Source: Chelativorans sp.
GTDB lineage: Bacteria > Pseudomonadota > Alphaproteobacteria > Rhizobiales > Rhizobiaceae
DNA length: 64,000 nt
Direction: 5' to 3'
Assembly (NCBI RefSeq): GCF_031180965.1
Contig: NZ_JAPSLH010000018.1
Coordinates: forward strand, 20,895 to 84,894
The notes under the pieces are model-generated. The model saw only the letters and a list, made by a program, of their open reading frames with translations, did no database searches and had not been told where the DNA came from. Positions 45,002-59,832 of the stretch are shown here, piece after piece. Both the position numbers and the translations under genes were made by a program. How positions within the stretch are numbered: position 1 is the stretch's first letter; every line of letters starts with the position of its first letter.

Positions 45002-45013
45002 ATTGTATATTTG
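44999..45013. promoter_or_regulatory. Candidate operator palindrome at the sorbitol PTS promoter
   Basis: CAAAT-TGTAT-ATTTG is a perfect inverted repeat that overlaps the upstream edge of the -35 box. Its position suits a repressor or activator such as a SorC-family regulator. Not demonstrated. Confidence 0.4.
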
Positions 45014-45089
45014 CGGGCGAGGAACCTTTGCGTATCCCGCCTCATTGGTTTTGCCGGCCCAGATGCTATGATTGCCGAAGGAGGCGTCC

Positions 45090-45734
45090 TTGGACCTGGA
45101 ATTCAAGAAGGAACTGGCTCTGATGCCCGATCTCGGGCACCGCCTGCGGCAGCTGCGCTGGTTCCGCACGACCTTCCGTGCCAATGCGCGGGCGGTTAGC
45201 GCCCATTACGGCACTCGCTACCAGATCGACGAGGCAAAGCTGACGCGCGTCTTCTTCGATTGGGTCGAGATGGTGGACGCGCGGAAGGAGTTTGCCCGCG
45301 TGGACCGTGCCGACTTCATCGTCTTTTCCGCCGGGCTGGCGCTGAAGGAGCTTATCCGGCAGGGACCGGCGCGCGTGCTGGCTGATGCGCCGCCTGAGGC
45401 TCGGCTAGAGGATCCCACGGCGCAAATCGTGCATTTCTGGCCGGAGGGCTTTCTTTATACGAATTACTGCGTCTGCGCGATCGCGGCTCTCTTCGAGCAG
45501 GAATTCGGCCGCACGCCGGAACTTTCCCGCTGCGCGGATGATCTCAGGACCTGGTGGTCTTACCGGGAGAACACGCGCGAGATGCCGGCCGCGGCCGTCG
45601 CCTTCCTGGACCGCTTCCTGGGCGCCGAGCCCAACTGGGTTGCGCCGGAGCTGGTCGAAAGCCGGCCGGCGATGCGCGAAGCGCTCGCCGCGCTTGGCGC
45701 TGGGAGCACGGCGCAGCTGGGCGGTAAAGTATGA
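45090..45734 (+). CDS. Conserved-looking protein of unknown function
   Basis: A soluble protein of about 214 residues that I do not assign. It is helical, with many aromatic and charged residues (RLRQLRWFRTTFRANARAVS, FDWVEMVDARKEFARVDRAD, HFWPEGFLYTNYCVCAIAAL) and no signal or membrane segment. TTG 45090 is preferred because AAGGAGG ends five bases upstream; another TTG at 45072 has none. It is divergent from the sorbitol operon and convergent with pdhC. Confidence 0.68.
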   Translation: MDLEFKKELALMPDLGHRLRQLRWFRTTFRANARAVSAHYGTRYQIDEAKLTRVFFDWVEMVDARKEFARVDRADFIVFSAGLALKELIRQGPARVLADAPPEARLEDPTAQIVHFWPEGFLYTNYCVCAIAALFEQEFGRTPELSRCADDLRTWWSYRENTREMPAAAVAFLDRFLGAEPNWVAPELVESRPAMREALAALGAGSTAQLGGKV

Positions 45735-45739
45735 CGCTT

Positions 45740-45778
45740 TGCGGGAGCGGGCGCCGCGGCAGGTGCGGCCCTCCCGCA
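45740..45778. terminator. Hairpin between convergent unknown gene and pdhC
   Basis: TGCGGGAG pairs with CTCCCGCA, and an inner GCCGC/GCGGC stem extends it. It fills the gap between the two convergent stop codons and could terminate either, although no long T tract follows. Confidence 0.55.
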
Positions 45779-45788
45779 GGCAAATCCG

Positions 45789-47171
45789 CTAGACCAGCAT
45801 TCCGAAGGGGTTCTCGACCAGGCGCTTGAAGGCGACGAGGAGCTCGGCGCCGAGCGCCCCGTCCACCGCCCGGTGGTCGGTCGACAGCGTCACCGACATG
45901 ATGGTGGCGACCTTGATCTCGCCTCCCTTCACCACCGGCCGCTCCTCGCCGGCGCCGACGGCCAGGATCGTCGCATGCGGCGGGTTGATGACGGCGGCAA
46001 AATCCTTGATGCCGAACATTCCGAGATTGGAGATCGCCGCCGAGCCGCCCTGATATTCCTCCGGCTTGAGCTTGCGGTTGCGGGCGCGGGACGCGAGGTC
46101 CTTCATCTCGTTGGAGATGGCCGACAGCGTCTTCTCGTCCGCCCGCCGCACGATCGGCGTGATCAGCCCGCCGGGGATCGAGACAGCCACGCCCACATCG
46201 GCATGCCTGTGCCTGACCATGGCGCTTTCCGTCCAGGAGACATTGGCGTCCGGCACCGCCTTCAGCGCCATGGCGAAGGCCTTGATGATCATGTCGTTGA
46301 CGGAGAGCTTGTAGGCGGGCTTCTCGCCGGCCTCGGTCTTCACCATGGGCGCGGCATCGTTGATCTGCTTGCGCAGGGCCAGCAGCGCGTCGATCTCGCA
46401 GTCGAGCGTCAGATAGAAATGCGGGATGGTGCTTTTCGCCTCGACCAGCCGGCGCGCGATGGTCCGGCGCATCGAATCATGCGGCACCAGATCGTAGGTG
46501 CCCTCCGCGTAGAGTTTCAGCACCGCCTCGTCCGACATGGGCTTTGGTGCCGGTGCAGGCGCTTCGGGCGCCCTGGCTGCCACGGTCGGCTTGGCCGTTC
46601 CGCCGGCCATCGCCGCTTCCACGTCGGCCTTCACCACACGGCCATGCGGGCCCGAACCTGTGATCGCGGAGATGCTGAGGCCCGCCTCCTTGGCGAGGCG
46701 GCGGGCGAGCGGCGAGGCAAAGACGCGGCTCTCACCCTCGCCATTGTGGAACGGGTCTGCTCGAACCGTCGGGGCGGGCTGCTGCTTGTCGTCACCCTCT
46801 CCCGCGCCTGCCGCGCGACCTCCACCATCGGCGGTAGGCGCCTCCTTCGGCTTCGCCTCGGTCTGCGGCTGCGCGGCCGGCGCTGCGCTCCCGTTCCCGC
46901 CGGTCTTGGCGGCTTCCTTCACGTCCTCGCCCTCCGCCGCGAGGACGGCGATCAGGGCATTCACCTTGACGCCCTGTGTACCCTCGGGCACGACGATCTT
47001 GGCCACCCGGCCCTCGTCAACGGCTTCCACCTCCATGGTTGCCTTGTCGGTCTCGATTTCGGCGATCACATCGCCCGGTGAGACCGTGTCGCCCTCCTTG
47101 ACCAGCCATTTGGCGAGGTTGCCCTCCTCCATGGTGGGCGAGAGGGCCGGCATGGTGATCTGGATCGGCAT
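45789..47171 (-). CDS. pdhC: Pyruvate dehydrogenase E2, dihydrolipoamide acetyltransferase
   Basis: A 460-residue E2 core protein. It has one lipoyl domain (residues 1-80, lipoyl Lys43 in ETDKATMEV), an Ala/Pro-rich linker, an E1/E3-binding domain (about 152-190, [15 protein letters not shown]) and the acetyltransferase domain (about 230-460) with catalytic His433 in DHRAVDG. It transfers acetyl groups to CoA in the cytoplasm. It follows pdhB by 12 bases. The usual downstream lipoamide dehydrogenase gene is not present in this window. Confidence 0.96.
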   Translation of the reverse strand: MPIQITMPALSPTMEEGNLAKWLVKEGDTVSPGDVIAEIETDKATMEVEAVDEGRVAKIVVPEGTQGVKVNALIAVLAAEGEDVKEAAKTGGNGSAAPAAQPQTEAKPKEAPTADGGGRAAGAGEGDDKQQPAPTVRADPFHNGEGESRVFASPLARRLAKEAGLSISAITGSGPHGRVVKADVEAAMAGGTAKPTVAARAPEAPAPAPKPMSDEAVLKLYAEGTYDLVPHDSMRRTIARRLVEAKSTIPHFYLTLDCEIDALLALRKQINDAAPMVKTEAGEKPAYKLSVNDMIIKAFAMALKAVPDANVSWTESAMVRHRHADVGVAVSIPGGLITPIVRRADEKTLSAISNEMKDLASRARNRKLKPEEYQGGSAAISNLGMFGIKDFAAVINPPHATILAVGAGEERPVVKGGEIKVATIMSVTLSTDHRAVDGALGAELLVAFKRLVENPFGMLV

Positions 47172-47183
47172 GGCGCTCCCTCC

Positions 47184-48626
47184 TCAGGCCCGGTAGGTGA
47201 CGGCTTTCACCGCCTCGACCACTTCCGCGACGGTGGGTAGCGCAAGCTTCTCCAGATTGGCGGCATAGGGCATCGGCACATCCCTGCCCGTGACGGTGAT
47301 GACCGGCGCATCGAGCCAGTCGAAGGCGCGCTGCATCACCTTCGATGCGATGTGATCGCCGACGGAGGACTGCGGGAAGCCTTCCTCGATCGTGACCAGC
47401 CGGTTCGTCTTCTTGACCGATTCGATCACCGTATCGAGGTCCATGGGCCGGATCGTCCGCAGGTCGATGAGTTCCACGTCGATTCCCATCCCGCGCAATT
47501 CCTGCTCGGCCTTCACCGCATAGGTCATGCCGATGCCGAAGGAGACGAGCGTCGCGTCCTTGCCCTTCTTGTGTATGCGCGCCTTGCCGATGGGCAACAC
47601 CAGATCCTCCATCTTGGGCACATCGAAGGTGTGGCCGTAGAGGATCTCGTTCTCGAGGAAGATCACCGGATTGGGATCGCGGATCGCCGCCTTGAGCAGG
47701 CCCTTGGCGTCAGCGGCCGTGTAGGGCACCACCACCTTCAGGCCGGGAATATGCCCGTACCAGGCGGAATAGTCCTGGCTGTGCTGCGCGGCCACGCGCG
47801 CGGCGGCGCCGTTCGGCCCGCGGAAGACGATGGGCGCGCCCATCTGCCCGCCGGACATGTAGAGTGTCTTGGCGGCCGAGTTGACCAATTGGTCGATCGC
47901 CTGCATGGCGAAATTGAAGGTCATGAACTCGACGATGGGCTTCAGTCCGGCGAAGGCGGCGCCGATGCCGACCCCGGCAAAGCCATGCTCGGTGATCGGC
48001 GTGTCGATGACGCGCTGCGGACCGAACTCCTGCAACAGGCCCTGGGTGACCTTGTAGGCGCCCTGGTATTCGGCGACCTCCTCGCCCATGACGAAGACGT
48101 CCGGGTCGCGGCGCATCTCTTCGGCCATGGCGTCGCGCAGCGCCTCGCGGACGGTCATCTGCACCATCTCGGTGCCCTCCGGGACATCCGGGTCGGCGGC
48201 GACATCTATCTTGGGGGCGGCGGGAGCCCTCGCGGTCTCCGTCCTGGCGGTTGGCTCGTCCTGCGACTGCCGCTCCTTTCCGCCGGAAGCCTTGTCGGCC
48301 TGCTGCGGCTCCTCGGCTGATTTGGAGGCTGCCGAGCCCGCCCCGGCAGCCTCCGCGGCGCCGTTCAGATCCGCTTCGCTCTCCCCGTCGCCGAGCAGCA
48401 GCGCGATGGGCGTGTTCACCCTTACGCCCTGCGCACCCTCCTCGACGAGGATCTTGCCGAGCGTGCCTTCATCCACCGCTTCCACTTCCATGGTCGCCTT
48501 GTCCGTCTCGATCTCGGCGATCACGTCGCCGGGGGCGACCTTGTCGCCTTCCTTCTTGACCCATTTGGCCAGATTGCCCTCCTCCATGGTCGGGGAGAGC
48601 GCGGGCATCAGGATTTCCGTGGGCAT
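47184..48626 (-). CDS. pdhB: Pyruvate dehydrogenase E1 beta with N-terminal lipoyl domain
   Basis: A 480-residue E1 beta subunit. Residues 1-80 are an extra lipoyl domain (Lys43 in ETDKATMEV), nearly identical in sequence to that of pdhC; a charged linker (80-150) leads to the transketolase-like E1 beta domain (about 155-480, [20 protein letters not shown] and [20 protein letters not shown]). E1 beta proteins with a lipoyl domain are characteristic of Alphaproteobacteria. It lies 12 bases after pdhA. Confidence 0.96.
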   Translation of the reverse strand: MPTEILMPALSPTMEEGNLAKWVKKEGDKVAPGDVIAEIETDKATMEVEAVDEGTLGKILVEEGAQGVRVNTPIALLLGDGESEADLNGAAEAAGAGSAASKSAEEPQQADKASGGKERQSQDEPTARTETARAPAAPKIDVAADPDVPEGTEMVQMTVREALRDAMAEEMRRDPDVFVMGEEVAEYQGAYKVTQGLLQEFGPQRVIDTPITEHGFAGVGIGAAFAGLKPIVEFMTFNFAMQAIDQLVNSAAKTLYMSGGQMGAPIVFRGPNGAAARVAAQHSQDYSAWYGHIPGLKVVVPYTAADAKGLLKAAIRDPNPVIFLENEILYGHTFDVPKMEDLVLPIGKARIHKKGKDATLVSFGIGMTYAVKAEQELRGMGIDVELIDLRTIRPMDLDTVIESVKKTNRLVTIEEGFPQSSVGDHIASKVMQRAFDWLDAPVITVTGRDVPMPYAANLEKLALPTVAEVVEAVKAVTYRA

Positions 48627-48638
48627 CGGCGCATTCCC

Positions 48639-49733
48639 TCAGAGCAGGATGTCTGTATAGAGCTCGGACGGATCGGGCTCGGGATCGGATTGCGCAAAGT
48701 CGGCCGCATTGGCGACAATGTCGCGCACCTCCTTGTCGATCGCCTTCAGATCGTCCTCGCTCGCCCACTTCCTGTCCAGGAGTCGCTTGCGTACCTGTTC
48801 GATCGGGTCGTGCTCGGAGCGCATCTTCTGCACCTCGTCCTTGGACCGATACTTCGCCGGGTCGGACATGGAGTGGCCACGATAGCGGTAGGTCTGCATC
48901 TCCAGGATGATCGGCCCCTTGCCGGAGCGGCACCAGTCGACCGCCATGTCGCCGGCCGCCTTCACCGCCCGCACATCCATGCCGTCGACCTGGATGCCGG
49001 GGATGCGGAAGGACAGGCCGCGATGGGCGAAATTGGTCTCCGCCGACGAGCGGCTCACCGCCGTTCCCATCGCATAGCGGTTGTTCTCGATGATGTAGAC
49101 CACCGGCAGCTTCCACAGCGAGGACATGTTGAAGCTCTCATAAACCTGGCCCTGATTGGCCGCACCGTCGCCGAAATAGGTCAGCGAGACATTGTCGTTG
49201 CCGCGATACTTGTTGGCGAGCGCCAGCCCCGTTCCAAGGGGAACCTGCGCGCCGACGATGCCGTGGCCGCCGTAGAAATTCTTCTCCTTGGAGAACATGT
49301 GCATCGAGCCGCCTTTGCCCTTGGAGTAGCCTCCGCGGCGGCCCGTGAGCTCGGCCATCACGCCGCGCGGCTCCATGCCGGTGGCGAGCATATGCCCGTG
49401 GTCGCGATAGCCGGTGATGACCTGGTCGCCCTCCTTCATCGCCATCTGCATGCCGACGACGACCGCCTCCTGGCCGATATAGAGGTGGCAGAAGCCGCCG
49501 ATGAAGCCCATTCCGTAGAGCTGGCCGGCCTTCTCCTCGAATCTGCGGATGAGCAGCATCTCGCGGAAGGCGAGAAACTCCTGCTCCTTCGAGAAATCGG
49601 CCGGCTCCGGCACCTTGAGGACCGGCGTGCCGCCGGCGCCGGACGAGGTCTTGGCCGCCGCGGGCGCCGAAGCGGGGCGCCGGGGACTTGCTGATGACGA
49701 TTTTGCTGATGTTCTTCTGGCGGCTGTCGCCAT
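48639..49733 (-). CDS. pdhA: Pyruvate dehydrogenase E1 alpha
   Basis: A 364-residue thiamine-diphosphate subunit. The cofactor motif runs GDGAANQGQVYESFNMS to VYIIENN, with RFEEKAGQLYGMGFIGGFCH near the N-terminus and the phosphoserine-loop-like RYRGHSMSDPAKYR. A low-complexity N-terminal tail (about 1-35, Ala/Ser/Arg-rich) precedes the domain. First gene of pdhABC; a 233-base upstream gap probably contains its promoter. Confidence 0.96.
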   Translation of the reverse strand: MATAARRTSAKSSSASPRRPASAPAAAKTSSGAGGTPVLKVPEPADFSKEQEFLAFREMLLIRRFEEKAGQLYGMGFIGGFCHLYIGQEAVVVGMQMAMKEGDQVITGYRDHGHMLATGMEPRGVMAELTGRRGGYSKGKGGSMHMFSKEKNFYGGHGIVGAQVPLGTGLALANKYRGNDNVSLTYFGDGAANQGQVYESFNMSSLWKLPVVYIIENNRYAMGTAVSRSSAETNFAHRGLSFRIPGIQVDGMDVRAVKAAGDMAVDWCRSGKGPIILEMQTYRYRGHSMSDPAKYRSKDEVQKMRSEHDPIEQVRKRLLDRKWASEDDLKAIDKEVRDIVANAADFAQSDPEPDPSELYTDILL

Positions 49734-49950
49734 CGTTCACTCCCTGGACTTCGTCTCTTGCCGGACGCGCGGATATGGGTGGCCGACCTCCCATACTGCC
49801 GCAGGACCTCCCTCCCGTCCATGGCAGGGGCAAGCCGGCCATGGGCATTTGGCGGCGCAAGGATTAACATGCAAGGGGCTGCCTGCACCATGCCAAATAT
49901 GCATGGCTGCCATGCCGGCTAAGTAGCTAACAAGGCAGGGCTTTTAAGCG

Positions 49951-49971
49951 ATTAACCGGGATCCGGTTAAT
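49951..49971. terminator. Palindrome overlapping the ftsB stop codon
   Basis: ATTAACCGG-GAT-CCGGTTAAT is a perfect 9-bp stem with a 3-base loop. It includes the ftsB TAA stop. It may terminate ftsB transcription, although no T run follows on that strand. Confidence 0.5.
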
Positions 49972-50293
49972 TCGTCGTTCCAAGCCTCCGGAAGATGACG
50001 ATCTCGTTTTCCTGGGCGAAGTTCAGGGTCCGCCGCGCCTGCTCATCGAGCATGTCCCTTTCCATGCTGCCGTCATTGAGCAGGGCCAGGCGCTCCTCGA
50101 GCTTGCCGCGCGTCTTGCGCAGGCCATCCAGTTCCTGCTCCAGCTCTGCCACGCGTTCCTCGAGATGCCCCTTGGCATTGAGGCCATAGTCGCCTCGATA
50201 GGCGTGGAAGCTGAAATAGGACAGCACGACAATCGTAATGGCCGGCACGATCAGCCGGCCCGTGTTGCGGCGCTTGTGATGGCGGGTCCACAT
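49967..50293 (-). CDS. ftsB: Septum formation initiator FtsB/DivIC family
   Basis: A 108-residue bitopic membrane protein. A short cytoplasmic tail (MWTRHHKRRNTGRL) is followed by one membrane helix (about 15-32), a periplasmic coiled coil (about 45-80, HLEERVAELEQELDGLRKTR) and the conserved C-terminus around DMLDEQARRTLNFAQENEIV. It bridges FtsL and FtsQ at the division site. Its position between eno and pdhA is the usual one in Hyphomicrobiales. ATG 50293 has AAGGAG upstream. Confidence 0.92.
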   Translation of the reverse strand: MWTRHHKRRNTGRLIVPAITIVVLSYFSFHAYRGDYGLNAKGHLEERVAELEQELDGLRKTRGKLEERLALLNDGSMERDMLDEQARRTLNFAQENEIVIFRRLGTTN

Positions 50294-50363
50294 GCGGCGA
50301 GACTCCTTCCGCCGCATCTGCCCACAGTTTGCTTAACGGAGCGTTATCCGCCCTTTGAAGGCA

Positions 50364-55138
<4,775 letters not shown>

Positions 55139-55253
55139 GTGCGGCCGATTCCGCCACAATAAAATGCCTGTCCCCATCTCTTTTCTGCGCATAACGGCCA
55201 ACGTCCATGGGCGACTCGGAGCCGCCCCGCCAAATGCCGGGAAACTGCGCGAC

Positions 55254-55883
55254 CTATTGGCCGGTGGGAACGCGCGGCTCGGCATCGGCCGGCGCATTCT
55301 GCTCCCCTGCAGGCGCCGGCGCTGCCTGGGGCTCTGTCGGGGCAGGTGCGGACTGCTCGCCCGTCGGGGCCGGGGCCGTGTCGCCGGACGGCGCCGATTG
55401 CTGCTCCGCCGGCGCTGGAGCGCTCTGCTCTCCTGCGGGAGCCGGGGCGGTCCCCTGGCCGGCGGGAGCAGGTGCCGATTGCTGTCCGGCCGGTGCCGTC
55501 GGAGACTGGTCTTCCGCCGGGGCGGGGGCCGTAGGCTCGGCGGTCGTGGCGCCGCCGCCTTGCGTATCGCCTCCACCGAGCTCGTCCAGGATGCCGGCAC
55601 CGCCGCCGCCGGCGGGCTGCGTCTGCTCCTGCGGCAGGCGGTCGAAAATGTCGGTCGGCTGTGCCTGGTAGCGGGCAAAGAGCGAAAGGGCGAGGGAGGT
55701 CGCGAAGAAGGCCGCCGCCAGGATCGCCGTCGTGCGCGTCAGGGCGTTCGCCGCGCCGCGCGCCGACATGAAGCCGGAGCCACCGCCGATCCCCAGCCCG
55801 CCGCCTTCCGAGCGCTGCATCAGAACCACGCCGACGAGCGCAAGCACGACAAGCAGATGAATGACGATGACGATTGTTTGCAT
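55254..55883 (-). CDS. secG: Preprotein translocase subunit SecG with long Pro/Ala/Gln-rich tail
   Basis: A 209-residue protein. Residues 1-75 are a normal SecG: two helices (IVIVIHLLVVLALVGVVLMQ and TTAILAAAFFATSLALSLFA) with the Gly-rich GGGLGIGGGSGFMSARG loop. The remaining 130 residues are Pro/Ala/Gln/Ser-rich with repeats of the type APAPAGEQSAP. E. coli SecG has 110 residues. Extended tails occur in other Hyphomicrobiales but their role is unknown. It sits upstream of pyrG. Confidence 0.93.
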   Translation of the reverse strand: MQTIVIVIHLLVVLALVGVVLMQRSEGGGLGIGGGSGFMSARGAANALTRTTAILAAAFFATSLALSLFARYQAQPTDIFDRLPQEQTQPAGGGGAGILDELGGGDTQGGGATTAEPTAPAPAEDQSPTAPAGQQSAPAPAGQGTAPAPAGEQSAPAPAEQQSAPSGDTAPAPTGEQSAPAPTEPQAAPAPAGEQNAPADAEPRVPTGQ

Positions 55884-56019
55884 TTAGACCTTCCGGCGCC
55901 TGGCGGGGCGTAGCTTACCCGCGGACGCGGCTCAATACACGGCTTCGCCGGCTTTTCCAAGCCCCGCCGGCCCGGAGATAAGCATGCTTCCCGGCATTGC
56001 AAGGGAGGCGCTTGCCCAG

Positions 56020-56781
56020 CTACTCCATCACCGCTCCCGCTATGGCCAGATAGTCGGCAGCCTTGAGGCTCGCGCCGCCGATCAGTGCCCCGTCGACGTT
56101 GAGCAGCGAGAGGAGTTCGCGTGCATTGGCCGGCTTGACCGAGCCGCCATAGAGGAGCCGAATGCCCGCCGCCTCACGCCCGAGCTTCCCTTGCAGCTCC
56201 CCTCGCAGATGGGCATGGGCGGCCGCCACGTCCGCCGCCGTGGGCGTCAGGCCGGTGCCGATCGCCCAGACGGGCTCGTAGGCGACAACGGTGTTGTCCG
56301 CCGTCGCGCCCTCCGGCACGGAGCCCGCGATCTGCCGCGAAAGCACTGTGAGCGTTTCGCCGGATTCGCGCTGGGCCTTGGTCTCGCCGATGCAGATGAT
56401 CGCGACAAGCCCCGCGCGCCAGGCGGCCTTTGCCTTGGCGGCGACCGCCCCGTCGCTCTCGCCGTGGTCCGTCCTGCGCTCCGAATGGCCGACGAGCACA
56501 TAAGTGGCCCCGCAATCGGCCAGCATCTCCGCGGAAATGTCGCCCGTATGGGCGCCGCTTGCCTCGGCATGGCAATCCTGGCCGCCGACGGCCACCGGGG
56601 TCCCGGCAAGGATCTCCGCCGCCCGGCTCAGGAGCGTCGCCGGCACGCAGATCAGGCCCTCGGCATCGGCGCCTGCGGCCTCGGCAAATCCCGCGCCGAT
56701 CGCCTTCAGTTCGCCGAGCGAGGCGCTGGTGCCGTGCATCTTCCAGTTTCCGGCGATGAGGGGGCGGATTGCTGGCGTCAT
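56020..56781 (-). CDS. tpiA: Triosephosphate isomerase
   Basis: A 253-residue TIM barrel interconverting dihydroxyacetone phosphate and glyceraldehyde 3-phosphate. Catalytic residues are in AGNWKMHG (Lys), VGHSERR (His) and [11 protein letters not shown] (Glu). The ATG at 56781 gives the standard N-terminus; the longer upstream frame has no support. It is divergent from ppiD across 141 bases. Confidence 0.97.
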   Translation of the reverse strand: MTPAIRPLIAGNWKMHGTSASLGELKAIGAGFAEAAGADAEGLICVPATLLSRAAEILAGTPVAVGGQDCHAEASGAHTGDISAEMLADCGATYVLVGHSERRTDHGESDGAVAAKAKAAWRAGLVAIICIGETKAQRESGETLTVLSRQIAGSVPEGATADNTVVAYEPVWAIGTGLTPTAADVAAAHAHLRGELQGKLGREAAGIRLLYGGSVKPANARELLSLLNVDGALIGGASLKAADYLAIAGAVME

Positions 56782-56922
56782 GGGAGCCTCCGGAAGCGCG
56801 CAATGGTCAACGAGGGCGTTCACTAGCAAAATGAGCCCACAAAGCAATCGACAGCGATGCTTTAGGGCGCTATTCCCGGAAAAAGGCCAGGAACAAAGGC
56901 CGGACAACGAACGGCAGACGCT

Positions 56923-58809
56923 ATGCTAGACAGCCTGCGAAAAGCGGCAACCACATGGGTGGTGAAACTCCTGCTCGGTATCCTGGTGGTGAGCTTTGCC
57001 ATCTGGGGTATTTCCGGCCAGATGCTTACGGGAAGCGCCAGCGACGTGGTCACCGCCGGCGGCACGACGGTTTCGGCCCTGGACTACCGCCTCGCCTACG
57101 ACCGCCGCATCGCCGAGCTCTCGCAGCAGCTCGGCATGCAGCTCACCCGCGAGCAGGCGGTGGCGTTCGGTGTGGATGAGCAGGTCCTGTCGCAGCTCTC
57201 GGCGGGCGCTGCGCTCGACGAGACGGCGCGCGAGATCGGTCTCGGCGTCTCCGAGCAGAAGCTGGCGGAGCTGACAGCCGCCGATCCCACCTTCCAGGGA
57301 CTCGACGGCCGCTTCGACCGCAACCAGTTCGAGTTCGTGCTGAGCCGCATCGGCATGCGCCCGGAGGACTATCTCAGGAATCGCGAGCAGGCGGCCGTCC
57401 GCCAGCAGATCGTGGATGGCGTTGCCGCCGGGGTCTCGGCCCCCGACACGCTTTTGAGCAGTGTCGCCCGCTATCGCGGCGAGGACCGGACGGTGGAATA
57501 TGTCGCCCTGCCCCGCTCTCTCGTCGAGCCGATCGAGCCGCCGACCGACGAGCAGCTGACCAGCTGGTTCGAGGAGCGCAAGGACCAATATGCCGCGCCC
57601 GAGTTCCGCAAGATCGACTATGTGAAGCTGGAAGCCGAGGACATCGCCGATCCGTCCGCCATCGCCGACGAAGAGGTCCAGCAGCACTACGAGTCGCAGC
57701 GTGCCCAGTATACGACGCCGGAGCGCCGCACCGTCGAGCAGATCAATTTTGCCTCCGAGGATGAGGCCAGGACCGCGCGGCAGAGCCTGAACACCGGCAC
57801 CACTTTCGAGCAGCTCGTCGAGCAGCAGGGCAGGAAGCTCGAAGACGTGCGGCTTGGCTCGCTGACCCGCAGCGAGATCGCCGACCAGGCGATCGCCGAT
57901 GCGGCCTTCTCGCTGGTCGAAAGCCAGGTGAGCGATGTCGTCCAGGGCGCCTTCGGCCCCGTGCTCCTGCGCGTCACCGAGATCATCCCGGAAAAAGTGA
58001 CCCCGCTCGAGGAGGTGAGGGATCAGATCCGCCAGCAGCTTGCTTTGGGCGAGGCCAACCGGCTCCTGCTCGACACCTATGATCAATATGAGGACGCCCG
58101 CGCCGGCGGCGACACGCTGCAGGAGGCGGCGGAGCGGCTGAGGCTTTCCGTTCGCACCATCGAGGCGGTGGACCGCGAAGGCCGCAGGCCGGACGGCACT
58201 CCCGTTGAGGATGTCCCCAACCTTGCCGCCCTGTTGAATGAGGCCTTCGAAACGGAAGTCGGCGTCGAGAACCCGCCCATCAACCTTTCCGGCAATGGCT
58301 TCCTTTTCTACGAGGTCGCCGAGATCATGCCTGCCCGCGCCCGCGAATTCGCCGAGGTGCGCGACCGGGTGCTCGCCGATTGGACGAATGCCGAGGCCGC
58401 AGCGCGGCTCGAGAGCCGTGCCAGGGAGCTGGAGGAGCAGCTGAAGGGCGGCAAGACGCTTGACCAGATCGCCACGGAACTCGGCCAGCAGAAGGCCGTA
58501 AAACGCGGCGTGAAGCGCGAGGCCAATGACGCCGATCTCGGCCGCGCCGGCGTGGAGGCGGTCTTCGGCGTGGCGAAGGGCGGCACGGGCACCGTCGCCA
58601 ATGCGGCGGGTGACGGGCGCCTTCTGTTCCAGGTGACCGAAGTGTTCGAGCCTGCCGCCACGACCGCCGAATCGCTGCCCGAGGATGTGCGCAACGCGAT
58701 CAGCCAGGGTCTGGAGAACGAGCTCCTGAACCAGCTTGTCGGCAGGCTCCAGGCCGAGCACGAGGTGATCGTGAACCGGACCGCGCTGCAGCAGGCGCTG
58801 ACTTTCTGA
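56923..58809 (+). CDS. ppiD: Periplasmic peptidyl-prolyl isomerase/chaperone PpiD-like
   Basis: A 628-residue membrane-anchored folding factor. The N-terminal helix (about residues 10-32, [20 protein letters not shown]) is followed by a SurA_N-like segment (about 45-160, [20 protein letters not shown]), a parvulin PPIC domain (about 250-365) and a long C-terminal chaperone region. It acts on proteins leaving the Sec translocon. The gene heads the trpD-trpC-moaC-moeA cluster. Confidence 0.93.
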   Translation: MLDSLRKAATTWVVKLLLGILVVSFAIWGISGQMLTGSASDVVTAGGTTVSALDYRLAYDRRIAELSQQLGMQLTREQAVAFGVDEQVLSQLSAGAALDETAREIGLGVSEQKLAELTAADPTFQGLDGRFDRNQFEFVLSRIGMRPEDYLRNREQAAVRQQIVDGVAAGVSAPDTLLSSVARYRGEDRTVEYVALPRSLVEPIEPPTDEQLTSWFEERKDQYAAPEFRKIDYVKLEAEDIADPSAIADEEVQQHYESQRAQYTTPERRTVEQINFASEDEARTARQSLNTGTTFEQLVEQQGRKLEDVRLGSLTRSEIADQAIADAAFSLVESQVSDVVQGAFGPVLLRVTEIIPEKVTPLEEVRDQIRQQLALGEANRLLLDTYDQYEDARAGGDTLQEAAERLRLSVRTIEAVDREGRRPDGTPVEDVPNLAALLNEAFETEVGVENPPINLSGNGFLFYEVAEIMPARAREFAEVRDRVLADWTNAEAAARLESRARELEEQLKGGKTLDQIATELGQQKAVKRGVKREANDADLGRAGVEAVFGVAKGGTGTVANAAGDGRLLFQVTEVFEPAATTAESLPEDVRNAISQGLENELLNQLVGRLQAEHEVIVNRTALQQALTF

Positions 58810-58813
58810 CGCC

Positions 58814-59827
58814 ATGGCTGATCTCAAGGCCCATATCGCCAAGGTGGCCTCCGGCGCGGCGCTCGACTTCGCCGAAGCGCGCCAGGCCTTCGAGATCATC
58901 ATGTCGGGCGAAGCGACGCCGAGCCAGATCGGCGGCTTCCTGATGGCGCTGCGCGTGCGCGGCGAGTCGGTCGACGAGATCAGCGGCGCCGTCGACACCA
59001 TGCGGGCCAAGATGCTGCGGGTACCGGCCCCCGCCGATGCGATCGACATCGTCGGCACCGGCGGCGATGCGTCGGGCACCTACAATGTCTCGACCTGTGC
59101 GGCCTTCATCGTCGCCGGCTGCGGCGTTCCCGTCGCCAAGCATGGCAACCGCGCGCTCTCCTCCCGCTCGGGCGCCGCCGACAGCCTTGCGGCCCTCGGC
59201 GTCAACATCGAGATCGGGCCGGAGAAGATCGCCGCCTGTGTCAGGGAAGCCGGCGTCGGCTTCATGTTCGCGCCCAACCACCACGCCGCCATGCGCCATG
59301 TCGGGCCGACCCGGCTGGAGCTGGGCACGCGCACCATTTTCAACCTGCTCGGCCCCCTTTCCAATCCGGCCGGCGTCAAGCGGCAGCTCGTCGGCGTCTT
59401 CTCGCCCCAATGGGTGGAGCCGCTCGCTCACGTGCTGAGGCAGCTCGGCACTGAAAAGGCCTGGATCGTCCATGGCGACGGGCTCGACGAGATGACGACG
59501 GCGGGGACGACCCGGGTCGCCGCGCTGGAAAATGGCGAAGTGCGAAGCTTCGAGATCACCCCGGAAGAGCTTGGCCTCCCACGGGTGGCCGCCGCGGAGC
59601 TGAAGGGCGGCGATGGGGAGCACAATGGCAAGGCGTTGCGCCGGGTGCTCGAGGGGGAAAAGAGCGCCTATCGCGACATCGCTGTTCTCAACGCCGCGGG
59701 AGCCCTGGTTGTGGCCGGCAAGGCGACAGCGCTGCGCGAGGGTCTTGCGCTTGCCTCCGAGGCGGTCGACAGCGGCCGCGCATTGGCAAGGCTCGAAAAG
59801 CTGATCGAGATTTCCAACCGGGCTTAG
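58814..59827 (+). CDS. trpD: Anthranilate phosphoribosyltransferase
   Basis: A 337-residue enzyme of tryptophan synthesis that adds phosphoribose to anthranilate. The PRPP motif is [16 protein letters not shown], with [22 protein letters not shown] and [14 protein letters not shown] following. It starts 4 bases after ppiD and is followed after 5 bases by trpC, so one operon is likely. Confidence 0.97.
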   Translation: MADLKAHIAKVASGAALDFAEARQAFEIIMSGEATPSQIGGFLMALRVRGESVDEISGAVDTMRAKMLRVPAPADAIDIVGTGGDASGTYNVSTCAAFIVAGCGVPVAKHGNRALSSRSGAADSLAALGVNIEIGPEKIAACVREAGVGFMFAPNHHAAMRHVGPTRLELGTRTIFNLLGPLSNPAGVKRQLVGVFSPQWVEPLAHVLRQLGTEKAWIVHGDGLDEMTTAGTTRVAALENGEVRSFEITPEELGLPRVAAAELKGGDGEHNGKALRRVLEGEKSAYRDIAVLNAAGALVVAGKATALREGLALASEAVDSGRALARLEKLIEISNRA

Positions 59828-59832
59828 GCGGC

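Noticed and set aside
55290..55560. The repetitive sequence in secG as a CRISPR or minisatellite array
   Set aside because: The repeats are in frame, imperfect and encode a Pro/Ala-rich tail; there are no regular spacers.
56926..59079. A 717-residue open frame on the minus strand, antisense to ppiD and trpD
   Set aside because: Shadow of well-supported genes; no recognisable domain and its borders follow those genes' codon bias.
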